The notes beneath the pieces were generated by a model. It did no database searches and was not told where the DNA came from. It worked only from the letters and a program-made list of their open reading frames with translations. A program made the position numbers and the translations under genes. This document shows, one piece after another, positions 44,818 to 53,675 of a DNA stretch of 64,000 nucleotides (positions are counted from its first letter, which is position 1; every line of letters starts with the position of its first letter). The DNA comes from Candidatus Rokuibacteriota bacterium (lineage in GTDB: Bacteria > Methylomirabilota > Methylomirabilia > Rokubacteriales > CSP1-6). The DNA lies in assembly GCA_030647435.1 (NCBI GenBank), contig JAUSJX010000098.1, positions 49,180 to 113,179 on the forward strand. Reading direction: 5' to 3'.

Positions 44818-45909
44818 TCAGCGAACCACTATACCGATCTCAGCCGTCACCTCGCCGATCTCCCAGCAGGCCTCCCCTCGCCGCTTGAAGCCGTCGTGGA
44901 CCATGCCCGCGTCCTCGGGCGCCGCGCCGAAGAGGAGGCCGCCCGAAGTCTCCGACTCGAAGAGCAGGCCCGCGTGCGCGGCTCCTACGGACGGGCCGAG
45001 TGACAGCCGCCCGCGCGCGCCGAGGGTGTGCTCGAGGTGCGCCCGGTTCCGCTTCATGCCTCCGCTGAACGTCCCCTTCTCGGCTAGCGCCAGCGCTCCC
45101 GGGAGGATCGGGATGTCTGCTGCGCGCAGCGCGATGCCCGCCCCCGAGGCCTCGACCATCTCGGCCGCGTGGCCGAGCAGACCGAAGCCCGTGATGTCGG
45201 TCGCCCCTCGCACCTTCCGCTCCCCCACCGTCGCCTCCCCCACCACCTCCGCGGCGACGCGGTTCAGCCGCAGCATGCTCTGCACCGCCCCCTCGAGGAC
45301 GGCCGGCTCGCAGGCGTCGTCCTTGGCGGCCGTCGCGATCACGCCCGTGCCGAGCGGCTTGGAGAGGAAGAGCCGGTGCCCGGGCCTGAGTCCACCCTTG
45401 ATGAAGATGCGCTTGGGATGGACCTTGCCGGTGACGGCGAGGCCGTACTTGGGCTCGGCGTCCACCACCGTGTGGCCGCCCGCGATGACACCGCCGGCCT
45501 CGAGCACCTTGTCGGCGCCGCCCTTGAATACGGCCGCGATCACTTCCTTCGGCATCTCGCGCGGGAAGCCCGCCACGTTGAGCGCGAACAGCACCTGCCC
45601 GCCCATCGCGTAGACGTCGGACATGGCGTTGGCCGCGGCGATCGCGCCGTAGAGGTAGGGGTCGTCCACGATGGGAGGAAAGAAGTCCACCGTGCTGACG
45701 ATCGCGACCTCATCGGTGATGCGGTAGACGGCCGCGTCGTCGCTCCGCCCGAGCCCGACCAGGAGATCGGCGTGCTCGTGCTGCTTGAGGCCGCTCAACA
45801 CGTCCTGGAGATCTCCAGGACCCATCTTGGAGGCTCAGCCCGCGCAGGCGGCGTAGCTCGTCAGCCGGATCTGCTTGCCGGTCTTGGGATCCGTCATCCG
45901 GGAGTCCAT
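44818..45909 (-). CDS. selD: Selenophosphate synthetase SelD containing selenocysteine (in-frame TGA)
   Basis: Reading through the TGA at 45837-45835 restores the N-terminal catalytic loop: QIRLTSYAACAG, selenocysteine, ASK, then MGPGDLQDVLSGL. This aligns with E. coli SelD YSHGAGCGCK, so Sec replaces the catalytic Cys17 and the lysine is kept. Downstream are VGLGRSDDAAVYRI, the DFFPPIVDDPYLYGAIAAAN region, GGVIAGGHTVVD and TDITGFGLLGH. It makes selenophosphate from selenide and ATP. ATG at 45909 is used, giving ~363 residues; 45897 and 45921 are alternatives. A gene call starting at ATG 45825 would lose the active site. A LysR gene lies just upstream. Confidence 0.92.
45802..45821 (-). promoter_or_regulatory. 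Candidate SECIS hairpin of selD
   Basis: Thirteen bases after the TGA an 8-bp perfect stem (45821-45814 with 45809-45802) closes a GATC tetraloop whose first base is G. The spacing is almost the same as in the glutaredoxin-like gene (14 bases), and the two protein sequences here are unrelated. This supports a SelB-read element; folding was judged by eye. Confidence 0.6.
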
Positions 45910-45975
45910 GCGGTTTCCCATGCCGTTCCCCATGCCGTTTCGATGTCCGGCGGACCCGGGGCGATTCCGGGCTGC

Positions 45976-46869
45976 TCAGGCCGATTCTGATTCGATGAAA
46001 GTCCGGAAGGCCTCGGCGAGAGGCGAGCGGCTGCGGTCCCGGTGGGTGGCGATGTGGAAGGCACGCGTGACCTTGAGGTCGCGCAGCTTGAGGCACCACA
46101 CGAGCCCGCTGCGGCACTCCTCCTCGACGGCGCGGCGCGAGACGACCGAGACGCCCACGCCGGCCTTGACCGCCTGCTTGATCGCCTGGGTCGAGCCCAT
46201 CTCGCCGACGATGCGGAAGGCCGAGAGGTCGAGGCCCGCCTGGGCGAGCGCCGACTCGAGCGCGGCGCGCGTGCCCGAGCCGCGCTCGCGCATAAGCAGC
46301 GGCTCCGCGCGGAGATCCTCGAGCCCCACTTCCTTCTTGCCGTGCCATGGATGTCCGACGGGCACCACCAGGACCAGCTCGTCGGGCATCAGCTCGCGAT
46401 AGTCGATGCCGCGGTGGGGCAACCGCGCGCCGACCACTGCGACCTCCGCGCGCCCTTCGGCGACCCAGTCCACGACGGCGCGGCTGTCGCCGATCAGCAG
46501 AGTGATTGCGATGTCCGGAAACTTCTCCTTGAAACGCCCGATGAGCGGCGGCAGCACGTACTCGCCGGGGATCGTGCTCGCGGCCACGAGGAGCTCGCCC
46601 GCCAGCCTGCCCTGGAAGCTGTCCATGGCCTGGAGTGCTTCGCGCTGGAGCTGGAGCATGCGCGTCGCGTGGGAGAGCAGGAGGCGGCCCGCGGCCGTGG
46701 ACTCCGCCCCGCGGCCGAGCCGGTCGAGCAGCCGCACGCCCAGCTCCCGCTCGAGCGTGCGGATGTGCTCGGAAACCGTGGGCTGGGTCAGAAAGAGCGC
46801 CTCGGCGGCCTTCGAGAAGGACTTGAGCTCCGCAACCTTGACGAAAATCTCGAGCTGCCTCAGATCCAT
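45976..46869 (-). CDS. LysR-family regulator, probably selenium-metabolism-associated
   Basis: The 297-residue regulator has the N-terminal HTH (MDLRQLEIFVKVAELKSFSK, then LTQPTVSEHIRTLERELGVR) and a two-lobe effector domain (GELLVAASTIPGEYVLPPLI, MRERGSGTRAALESAL). It resembles CysB/CysL-type members and the group often found next to selD in selenium-using bacteria. Here selD follows on the same strand after about 65 bases, so cotranscription is plausible. Ligand and targets are unknown. Confidence 0.88.
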   Translation of the reverse strand: MDLRQLEIFVKVAELKSFSKAAEALFLTQPTVSEHIRTLERELGVRLLDRLGRGAESTAAGRLLLSHATRMLQLQREALQAMDSFQGRLAGELLVAASTIPGEYVLPPLIGRFKEKFPDIAITLLIGDSRAVVDWVAEGRAEVAVVGARLPHRGIDYRELMPDELVLVVPVGHPWHGKKEVGLEDLRAEPLLMRERGSGTRAALESALAQAGLDLSAFRIVGEMGSTQAIKQAVKAGVGVSVVSRRAVEEECRSGLVWCLKLRDLKVTRAFHIATHRDRSRSPLAEAFRTFIESESA

Positions 46870-46935
46870 GATGCGGAGTATAGGCGCGGGACCGCGCGGT
46901 GTCTATGGGTGCACGGCTTGGGGGTAGGACGACGA

Positions 46936-46953
46936 AGGGCCCCGAAGGGCCCT
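46936..46953. terminator. Hairpin between fmdB-like and lysR genes
   Basis: AGGGCCC and GGGCCCT form a 7-bp stem around CGAA. It lies just after the fmdB-like stop on the minus strand. No T-tract follows, so it may be a weak terminator or a chance GC-rich palindrome. Confidence 0.35.
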
Positions 46954-46979
46954 ATGTACGTCACGGTCGGACGCCGGTA

Positions 46980-47195
46980 TCAGTGGCAGCCGCAGCCGCC
47001 CCCGCAGCAGCCGCCGCCCCCGGACATGCCCGCGGCGGCGGCCGTGCCGCCAGGGCGAAGCGCGCCGAGCACTGACAGCCGTCGCGTCACGCGCGCGCTC
47101 CGGCACGTCGGGCACGCGACCGCGGCCTGCGCGGTCTGGACGTATCGCTCGAACTCACGCTCGCACTGGTTGCATCGGTACTCGTAGATCGGCAT
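46980..47195 (-). CDS. FmdB-type zinc ribbon protein
   Basis: The ~71-residue protein starts MPIYEYRCNQCEREFERYV and has a second CxxC in VACPTCRSARVTRRLSVLG, the FmdB/CxxC_CXXC_SSSS zinc-ribbon pattern. The C terminus is glycine- and cysteine-rich, ending GGGGCCGGGCGCH, which could bind a further metal. ATG at 47195 is chosen since family members start MPIYEY. It follows pup by 25 bases. Confidence 0.88.
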   Translation of the reverse strand: MPIYEYRCNQCEREFERYVQTAQAAVACPTCRSARVTRRLSVLGALRPGGTAAAAGMSGGGGCCGGGCGCH

Positions 47196-47220
47196 GACTC
47201 TCCTCGCAGGCACCCGACGG

Positions 47221-47421
47221 CTACTGGCCGCCCCGCTGCACGTAGCTCTTCACGAACTCCTCGGCGTTCTCCTCGAGGATCTCGTCGATCTCGTCCAAGA
47301 GGTTGTCGAGGTCCTCCTTGATCTTCTTCCCCTTCTTGGCGAGCTCCGGGTTGACCCCGGCGGCGTCGTCGTCGCCTTCGGGCTTGGTCGGCCTCGTTTC
47401 CTTCTTCTTCTGTTCAGCCAT
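47221..47421 (-). CDS. pup: Prokaryotic ubiquitin-like protein Pup
   Basis: The 66-residue protein is acidic and disordered at the N terminus (AEQKKKETRPTKPEGDDDAA), with a helical central part and the Pup C terminus DEIDEILEENAEEFVKSYVQ, ending RGGQ. Mycobacterial Pup ends almost identically (LEENAEDFVRAYVQKGGQ). The terminal Gln would be deamidated to Glu by Dop before PafA ligates it to lysines of target proteins. AGGAGG lies ~9 bases upstream of the ATG. No proteasome, Mpa/ARC, PafA or Dop gene is in the window; neighbours are dcd and an FmdB-type gene. Confidence 0.92.
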   Translation of the reverse strand: MAEQKKKETRPTKPEGDDDAAGVNPELAKKGKKIKEDLDNLLDEIDEILEENAEEFVKSYVQRGGQ

Positions 47422-47466
47422 GATCGGCTACCTCCTGGCCCCCGAACCGGGGCCGTGCGCCTGCGC

Positions 47467-48018
47467 CTAGACCGTCGGGAGGACGATCCCCTGCTGGCCC
47501 TGGTACTTCCCCTGCCGGTCCGCGTAGGACGTCTGGCAGGCCTCGTCGGACTCGAAGAAGAGGACCTGCGCGATCCCCTCGTTGGCGTAAATCTTGGCCG
47601 GCAGCGGCGTGGTGTTGCTGATCTCGAGCGTCACGAAGCCTTCCCACTCGGGCTCGAACGGCGTGACGTTCGTGATGATGCCGCACCGGGCGTAGGTGGA
47701 CTTGCCCACACAGATGGTCAGCACGTTGCGCGGGATCTTGAAGTACTCGACCGACCGCCCGAGCGCGAACGAGTTGGGCGGCACGATGCAGACCGGTCCC
47801 TGAAGGTCGACGAAGGATCGCGGATCAAAAGCCTTGGGATCGACCAGCGTGTTGTTGATGTTGGTGAAGATCTTGAACTCGTCGGCGATCCTGAGGTCGT
47901 AGCCGTAGGACGAGAGCCCGTAAGAGATCACGCCGGCGCGAACCTGGCGCTCCTCAAAGGGCTTGATCATGCCCTTCTCGACGGCCATCTGCCTGATCCA
48001 CCGATCACTCTTGATCAC
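47467..48018 (-). CDS. dcd: dCTP deaminase
   Basis: The 183-residue protein has the Dcd/dUTPase fold: [60 protein letters not shown] and [21 protein letters not shown] with the catalytic glutamate. It deaminates dCTP to dUTP for thymidylate synthesis. Length is typical (E. coli 193). It precedes pup on the same strand with a 45-base gap. Confidence 0.94.
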   Translation of the reverse strand: MIKSDRWIRQMAVEKGMIKPFEERQVRAGVISYGLSSYGYDLRIADEFKIFTNINNTLVDPKAFDPRSFVDLQGPVCIVPPNSFALGRSVEYFKIPRNVLTICVGKSTYARCGIITNVTPFEPEWEGFVTLEISNTTPLPAKIYANEGIAQVLFFESDEACQTSYADRQGKYQGQQGIVLPTV

Positions 48019-48098
48019 GCATCCACCTTGCAGGCATCGTATCGCCCCGACTCGGAGCGAGTCAAGTCCTGGCGCCTTTCACTGAGGGTAACCGGCGG

Positions 48099-49001
48099 TC
48101 ACGGGCGCCGGTTCCACGTGGCTCCGTCCGTGTCCACGGGCAACTGGAGCGCGCGCCCCGCTACGCCGGCCAGGTCCAGCGCCCGCTCCATGGCCCGGGC
48201 CACGGGGTGTGCCGCCCCGCCCACTGCCGCGAGAAGCGACGGGCCCGCGCCGGAGAGGACGCAGCCAAACGCACCTGCTTCGAGGGCCGCTCGACGCACG
48301 GCCTCCATCCAGGGGAAGAGCGCCAGCCGCTGGGGCTGATGCAGCCTGTCTTCCATGGCCACGCCCAGGACGTCGACGCGCCCCGAGGCGAGCGCAGCCA
48401 GGAGGAGCCCCATTCGCTGGAGGTTGAACACGGCGTCGGCCCGCGTGACGGTGTCGGGCAGGACGGCGCGCGCCTCTCGTGTGGAGCTCTCGATCCCTGG
48501 CACGAGGACCACCCAGCCGAGGTCTGCCGGCACCGGCAGGGAGACGGCGGCGACGCGCTCGCCCGAAAGGCACGAGACCGTGAGACCTCCCAGAAGCGCC
48601 GCGGCGACATTGTCGGGATGCCCTTCGGCTCGGCAGGCCAGCGCCAGGACGGCGTCGCGATCGAGGGGCGATCCCAAAGCCGCATTCGCGGCGACGAGCC
48701 CGCCCACCCAGGCCGCGGCGCTCGAGCCGAGACCCCGCGCCGGCGGAATCCGGTTGACGCAGTGGATGGCGGCGCCGGTGAATCGCCGCCCCGCCGCCTC
48801 GTAGGCCATGCGCGCGGCACGGGCGACCACGTTGCCGGCTCCGGTGTCGAGCCGGCCCGCGCCCTCGCCCTCGACCGTGACGGAGACGCGGTCGGCCTCT
48901 TCGTAGACGATCTCGTTGTAGAGACCCAGCGCCAGGCCGAGCACGTCGAAGCCGGGTCCCAGGTTGGCCGAGGTCGCCGGCACGCGCACGCTGATGCTCA
49001 T
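48099..49001 (-). CDS. thrB: Homoserine kinase
   Basis: The 300-residue GHMP kinase phosphorylates homoserine for threonine synthesis. It starts SISVRVPATSANLGPGFDVLGLALG, has the ATP loop RIPPARGLGSSAAAWVGGL and the C-terminal AGAFGCVLSGAGPSLLA motif. The length is normal. It lies alone between dcd and ccdA; thrC and hom are not here. Confidence 0.93.
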   Translation of the reverse strand: MSISVRVPATSANLGPGFDVLGLALGLYNEIVYEEADRVSVTVEGEGAGRLDTGAGNVVARAARMAYEAAGRRFTGAAIHCVNRIPPARGLGSSAAAWVGGLVAANAALGSPLDRDAVLALACRAEGHPDNVAAALLGGLTVSCLSGERVAAVSLPVPADLGWVVLVPGIESSTREARAVLPDTVTRADAVFNLQRMGLLLAALASGRVDVLGVAMEDRLHQPQRLALFPWMEAVRRAALEAGAFGCVLSGAGPSLLAAVGGAAHPVARAMERALDLAGVAGRALQLPVDTDGATWNRRP

Positions 49002-49034
49002 GGAGAGAGGATACGCTCGGGGAAGGCGAGCAGC

Positions 49035-49784
49035 CTAGAGGCGCTTGAGAAGCCACTCGGGCGTGAGACTGATCGTCCACGAGTTCAGCACGATGTAGTA
49101 GTTCGTGGCGACCAGCACGCCGACCACGACGAGCAGCACACCCGCCGCCTGCTCCACCACGTGGATGAGCGGCCGGTAGCGCTTGAAGAAGCGCAGGAAG
49201 ACGCCGAGCCCCGCCGAGAAGACGAGGAACGGCACGCCGAGCCCCGCCGAGTAGGCCAGCAGCAGCCCCACGCCCTGGCTGACGGTCTTCTCGTTGCTGG
49301 CCAGTGTCAGGATGGCGCCCAGGATGGGCCCGACGCAGGGCGTCCAGCCGATCGCGAAGGTCAGCCCTACCGCGAAGGAGCCGAGGAAGCCGGCGGGCTT
49401 GCTGCGGATCTGGATCTGGCGAGTGCGTCCGAGCGGGCCCCACTTGAGCACGCCCGCGATCATGAGGCCGAATGCGACGATCAGCATGCCCCCGCCGATC
49501 CGGATCCAGTCGCGGTACTCGAGGAGGAACTGCCCGGCAGCGCTGAACGAGGCGCCGAGGCTCACGAACACGACCGTGAACCCCGCGATGAAGGCCAGCG
49601 AGTGCAGCATCACGAGGGCGCGCTCGGAAAGCGTGACGCCCGAAGCCAGCCGGTCCACGGACATGCCCGTGACGAAGGAGAGGTAGGAGGGAAAGAGCGG
49701 CAGCACGCAGGGCGACAGGAAGGAAAAGAGCCCGGCCGAGAAGGCGACCAGCACACCCAGCGACTCAGCCACGGGGCTTGCCAT
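49035..49784 (-). CDS. ccdA: Cytochrome c biogenesis / thiol-disulfide transporter CcdA
   Basis: The 249-residue membrane protein has six likely helices and the two conserved cysteines: FSFLSPCVLPLFPSYLSFVTG near residue 25 and AIGWTPCVGPILGAIL near 150. It passes electrons from cytosolic thioredoxin to periplasmic redoxins. Its start overlaps the end of the TlpA-like gene by 20 bases, the usual partner arrangement. Confidence 0.93.
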   Translation of the reverse strand: MASPVAESLGVLVAFSAGLFSFLSPCVLPLFPSYLSFVTGMSVDRLASGVTLSERALVMLHSLAFIAGFTVVFVSLGASFSAAGQFLLEYRDWIRIGGGMLIVAFGLMIAGVLKWGPLGRTRQIQIRSKPAGFLGSFAVGLTFAIGWTPCVGPILGAILTLASNEKTVSQGVGLLLAYSAGLGVPFLVFSAGLGVFLRFFKRYRPLIHVVEQAAGVLLVVVGVLVATNYYIVLNSWTISLTPEWLLKRL

Positions 49785-50325
49785 CCTTTAATAGGGCGTC
49801 GAAATAGGCGAAGGAGGCCCGGCCGTCCCAGTCCCGCGGGCCCAGCGCGATGGCCCGGAGCACTCCGCTCCGGTCGATGATGAACGTCGAGGGGACTGAG
49901 CGGGCGCCGTAGAGCTGCGCGATCTCCATCTTCGGGTCGAGCGCCACCCGGTAGGTGTACTTCGCCTCCTCGATGAACGGCTTGACGACCTTCGCTCCCG
50001 CCGAGTCCATGCTGAGCGCGATGACGACGAGGCCCTGGCCCTTGTAGCGCTGCCAGAGGCGCTCCATGGCGGGCATCTCCTCCTTGCACGGCGGGCACCA
50101 GGTAGCCCAGAGGTTGAGGAAGACCACCTTGCCCCTGAGGTCGGCGAGCCTGAGCTTGCCGCCTTCGAGCGCAGCGACATTGAAATCCTTGGCCTGCTGC
50201 TGGCGATTCGGCTTGATGAGGTCGAGGGCGCGCGCGGGGTCTTCCGTGGCACCCGCGGGCGTGGCACCCGCGGGAAGCGCAGCGCAGGCGAGAAACACCA
50301 GGATGCGGGGAGCGAGACGCCACAT
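49765..50325 (-). CDS. TlpA/ResA-like thiol-disulfide oxidoreductase
   Basis: The 186-residue protein has a signal peptide (ILVFLACAALPAGATPAGA), then a thioredoxin fold with FLNLWATWCPPCKEEMPAME (WCxxC site) and cis-proline in GARSVPSTFIIDRSG. It likely reduces apocytochrome c or other periplasmic thiols using electrons from CcdA, encoded next. Cysteines, not selenocysteine, are used here. Confidence 0.92.
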   Translation of the reverse strand: MWRLAPRILVFLACAALPAGATPAGATEDPARALDLIKPNRQQQAKDFNVAALEGGKLRLADLRGKVVFLNLWATWCPPCKEEMPAMERLWQRYKGQGLVVIALSMDSAGAKVVKPFIEEAKYTYRVALDPKMEIAQLYGARSVPSTFIIDRSGVLRAIALGPRDWDGRASFAYFDALLKDGKPRG

Positions 50326-50398
50326 GGCCTTCGAGTATACATGGACGCCCGCCTGTCCCTCATGCGCCCCGCCCTTTGTGATAAGTTACAGGGATTCC

Positions 50399-51589
50399 AT
50401 GGCTGTCACGATCATCGCCGATGACCTAAGCGGCGCCTGTGACGCGGGCGCCCTCTTCGCCGGACGCGGCCCTGTCGGGGTCTTCGTGGCGCCCGAGCTG
50501 CCCGACGCCCGCTGGCCCGCCGCCGCGGTGGACACCGAGAGCCGCGCGCTCCCGCCTGCCGCCGCCGCAGAGCGGGTACGACGCGCAGCCGACGGCCTCG
50601 AGGCGCGTCTGGGCGGCGGTCGCATCTTCAAGAAGCTCGACTCGACCGTCAGGGGCCCGGTGGCAGCCGAGCTCGACGCCCTCATGGGCGCGTCCGGCGC
50701 CAGGACCGCGCTCGTCTGCCCCGCCTTCCCGGCCCAGGGGCGCACGGTGCGGGACGGCGTGCTCTCCGTCTTCGGCCAACCGGCCCATGAAGGCCCCGCC
50801 GGTAGGGATCCCGACTATCCAGGCCCGACCTCCGACCTCGTCGAGATCCTCTCGAGCCCTTGGGGCCGACCCGTGTCGCTCCTCCCGCTCCCCGTCTCGC
50901 TCCTCCCGCTCAAAGAGGTCCGCGGCCCGCTCGAGGAGCTTGCGCGCGCACTGGTGATGCGGACCGGCCTCGTGGTGGCGGATGCGGAGGTGGACCAGGA
51001 CCTCGACGCCCTCGCGCGGGCCGCGATGGACCTCCCCGGCGTTCTGCTCGCCGGCTCGGCCGGCCTCGCCGGCGCCGCCGCTCGCGCGTGGGGCTTCGCC
51101 GCGCCCGCCCCGCCCACGCCCGCGCCGGGCAGCTGGCTCGTCGTCGCGGGCAGTCGCCACCCCGCGACGCGCGCCCAGGTCGACGCGCTCGAAGCGTCAG
51201 GCTCGGCGGGCGCCCGGCTCGACGGCGCGCGCGAGCCGGACCTGGCCAAGGTCGTGGCCGCGCTCCGCGCCGGCAAGCCCGCCTTTCTGTCCACCACCGC
51301 CGGCCTCGAAGGCGCGGCGCAGGACATCGCCGCGCGCCTGGCCTCAGCCGTCAAGAGGGTGCTCGCGGAGGCCTCGCCTGCCCTGCTCGTGCTCACCGGA
51401 GGAGAAACCGCGCAGGCCGTCATGCGGGCGCTCGCCGCGCGCCGCCTCGAGCTGATCGGCGCGCCCGCGAGTGGGCTCGCCCTCGGCCGGCTCGTTGTCG
51501 ACTCGACATCGATGATTCCGATTCTGACCAAGGCCGGCGGCTTCGGGACGCCGGAATTGCTCGTCGCGCTCGCGAGAGGACCCGCGTGA
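50399..51589 (+). CDS. Four-carbon acid sugar kinase family protein (OtnK/DUF1537-like)
   Basis: The ~396-residue protein begins AVTIIADDLSGACDAGALFA, the family signature, with KKLDSTVRGPVAAELDAL, CPAFPAQGRTVRDGVL and the C-terminal LLVLTGGETAQAVMRAL and VVDSTSMIPILTKAGGFG. OtnK/DtnK/PdtaK kinases phosphorylate tetronates or threonate. The stop overlaps the start of the PdxA-like gene (TGATG), a pair that fits D-threonate or erythronate catabolism. Confidence 0.9.
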   Translation: MAVTIIADDLSGACDAGALFAGRGPVGVFVAPELPDARWPAAAVDTESRALPPAAAAERVRRAADGLEARLGGGRIFKKLDSTVRGPVAAELDALMGASGARTALVCPAFPAQGRTVRDGVLSVFGQPAHEGPAGRDPDYPGPTSDLVEILSSPWGRPVSLLPLPVSLLPLKEVRGPLEELARALVMRTGLVVADAEVDQDLDALARAAMDLPGVLLAGSAGLAGAAARAWGFAAPAPPTPAPGSWLVVAGSRHPATRAQVDALEASGSAGARLDGAREPDLAKVVAALRAGKPAFLSTTAGLEGAAQDIAARLASAVKRVLAEASPALLVLTGGETAQAVMRALAARRLELIGAPASGLALGRLVVDSTSMIPILTKAGGFGTPELLVALARGPA

Positions 51590-52626
51590 TGGCTTCCCGC
51601 CTTCCGCTGCTCGGCATCACCATGGGTGACCCCGCCGGAGTCGGGCCCGAGATCATCGCCAAGACCCTGTCGACACCGGGAGTCGCGGCGGCCTGCCGCC
51701 CCGTGGTCATCGGCGACCGCTCGGTGATGGAGGCCACGCTCGCGCTCCTGCGCTCGGATCGAAAGCTCCATCCGGTGTCGACGCCCGCCGAGTGCCGCTT
51801 CGAGCCCGGCACCATCGAGTGCCTCGACCTCGCCAATGCCGACGCGTCCACGCTCGTGCGGGCGCAGGTCAGCGCCGAGGCCGGCCGCGCCGCGTACGCC
51901 TATATCGAGAAGGCCGTCAGGCTCTGCCAGTCTGGAGAGATCGATGGCATGGTGACGGCGCCCGTGAACAAGGAGGCGCTGGCCGCCGCGGGCGTCCAGC
52001 ACTCGGGGCACACCGAGATCCTCGCCAGGCTGGCGGGCACGAAGGATTTCGCCATGCTGCTCATGGGAAAGGAGCTCAAGGTCATCCACGTCACGACGCA
52101 CGTCGCGCTCCGGCGCGTCCCGGATCTCTGCACCCAGGACCGCGTGCTAAGGGTCATTCGCCTCGCCCAGCAGGCCATGAACGGGCTCGGCGTGGCGCGC
52201 CCCCGCATCGCGGTCTGCGGGCTCAATCCGCACGCCGGCGAGGACGGCCTCTTCGGCGACGAGGAGAAGACCCAGATCATCCCGGCCGCGGAGGCCGCGC
52301 GCCGCGAAGGGCTCGACGTCCACGGCCCGCTGCCGGCCGACACGCTCTTCTCGCGGGCGCGCGGCGGCGAGTTCGACATTGTCGTGGCCATGTACCACGA
52401 CCAGGGGCACGTGCCCGTCAAGACTCTCGGCTTCACCTACGACGAGACACGGGGCCAGTGGACGGGGCTCTCGGGGGTCAACGTCACGGTCGGGCTGCCG
52501 TTCCTCCGCGTGTCGGTAGACCACGGCACGGCCTTCGACCGCGCGTGGAAGGGCATCGCCAACCCAGAGAGCATGCTCGAGGCGATCGACGTGGCCGTAC
52601 GCATGCTGGCCGCGCAGGGCCGCTGA
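51589..52626 (+). CDS. PdxA family dehydrogenase, probably 4-phospho-D-threonate 3-dehydrogenase
   Basis: The ~345-residue enzyme starts LPLLGITMGDPAGVGPEIIA and has GMVTAPVNKEALAAAGVQHSG, HTEILARL, CGLNPHAGEDGLFGDEE and VVAMYHDQGHVPVKTLGF, the metal-binding and substrate motifs of the PdxA family. Coupling to an OtnK-like kinase indicates the PdxA2/DtnX role over vitamin B6 synthesis, as phosphorylated threonate would be oxidised and decarboxylated to DHAP. True PdxA function cannot be excluded. Confidence 0.88.
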   Translation: MASRLPLLGITMGDPAGVGPEIIAKTLSTPGVAAACRPVVIGDRSVMEATLALLRSDRKLHPVSTPAECRFEPGTIECLDLANADASTLVRAQVSAEAGRAAYAYIEKAVRLCQSGEIDGMVTAPVNKEALAAAGVQHSGHTEILARLAGTKDFAMLLMGKELKVIHVTTHVALRRVPDLCTQDRVLRVIRLAQQAMNGLGVARPRIAVCGLNPHAGEDGLFGDEEKTQIIPAAEAARREGLDVHGPLPADTLFSRARGGEFDIVVAMYHDQGHVPVKTLGFTYDETRGQWTGLSGVNVTVGLPFLRVSVDHGTAFDRAWKGIANPESMLEAIDVAVRMLAAQGR

Positions 52627-52647
52627 CCACGATGCCCCACCACAAGC

Positions 52648-53574
52648 CTGGAACATGCAGGTGGAGGACGACATCCTCCGCCGGCTCGAGCAGGGCGGCA
52701 AGGGCCGCGTGAACATCTGGCCCACCGGCAACCCCGAGCACATCCAGTGCAACTTCACCGACCCAGGGACCGAGGTCGACGGCGAGCGATCGAGCATCAA
52801 GACGACCCATCCGCTGCTCTCCGACCCGGCGGTGCGCCAGGCCCTCAACCTCCTGGTCGACCGCGCGGCGGTGCACGACAGATCTACGGGCGTCAGGGGC
52901 AGACCTCGGCCAACTTCCTCAACGCTCCATCGCGCTTCTTCTCGCGCAACACGCGGTGGGAGTTCAACGTGGACAAGGCCAACCAGGTCCTCGACGCGGC
53001 GGGCTGGAAGCGCGGCGCCGACGGCACCCGGGAGAAGGGCGGCAGGCGGCTCAAGATGGTCTACCAGACCTCGATCAACGCCCCGCGCCAGAAGAACCAG
53101 CAGATCGTCAAGCAGGCAGCGGCCAAGGCCGGCATCGACCTCGACCTCAAGTCCGTGGTGGCCTCGGTGTTCTTCGGCTCCGATCCGGCGAACCCGGACA
53201 ACTACCCGCACTTCTACACCGATCTCCAGATGTACAACACCACCATGACCGCCCCGGACCCGCAGTACTTCATGAACCAGTTCACCTCCTGGGAGGTCGC
53301 CTCCAAAGCGAACAAGTGGCAGGGGCGAAACGTCACGCGCTGGCGCAACGAGGAGTACGACCGCACCTACAAGGCCGCCGACGTCGAGCTCGACCCCGTC
53401 AAGCGGGCGGCACTTTTCATCAAGATGAATGACCTCGTCATCCAGAACGTCGTTGTCATCCCCGTGCTCTGGCGCAACGGGGTTTCGGCGTCCACCAACA
53501 AGCTGCGCGGCATGGATCTGAGCGGCTGGGACACGACCATGTGGCGGCTGCCGTATTGGTACAAGGAGACCTGA
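52648..53574 (+). pseudogene. 5'-truncated and frameshifted copy of a dipeptide-type substrate-binding protein gene
   Basis: Homology to the next gene starts abruptly at TGGAACATGCAGGT-like sequence, equal to about residue 290 of that protein, so the signal peptide and first half are missing. The frame is then broken near 52878 by one missing base (RAAVHD to QIYGRQGQTSANF). After it the second half is intact, from RWEFNVDKANQVLDAAGWK to MWRLPYWYKET. No ribosome-binding site or start precedes it. It is a relic of a tandem duplication following pdxA2, and the C-terminal end shows how the neighbouring gene should end. Confidence 0.88.
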
Positions 53575-53675
53575 ACCGGGCCGCACGTGCTTGACTTCAA
53601 GGGACCGCGTCAGTATAAGGAGCCAATCGCCCTCGCCCCGAACCTAAGCCTGACCATAGCCAGGAGGACGCTCTG

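Noticed and set aside
44818..45825. SelD starting at ATG 45825
   Set aside because: This start leaves out the catalytic loop (Cys/Sec and Lys) that all active SelD proteins have; the loop is encoded immediately upstream across the TGA.
46936..46953. The GGGCCC hairpin as a firm rho-independent terminator
   Set aside because: It has no T-tract on either strand; it is kept only as a low-confidence hairpin.
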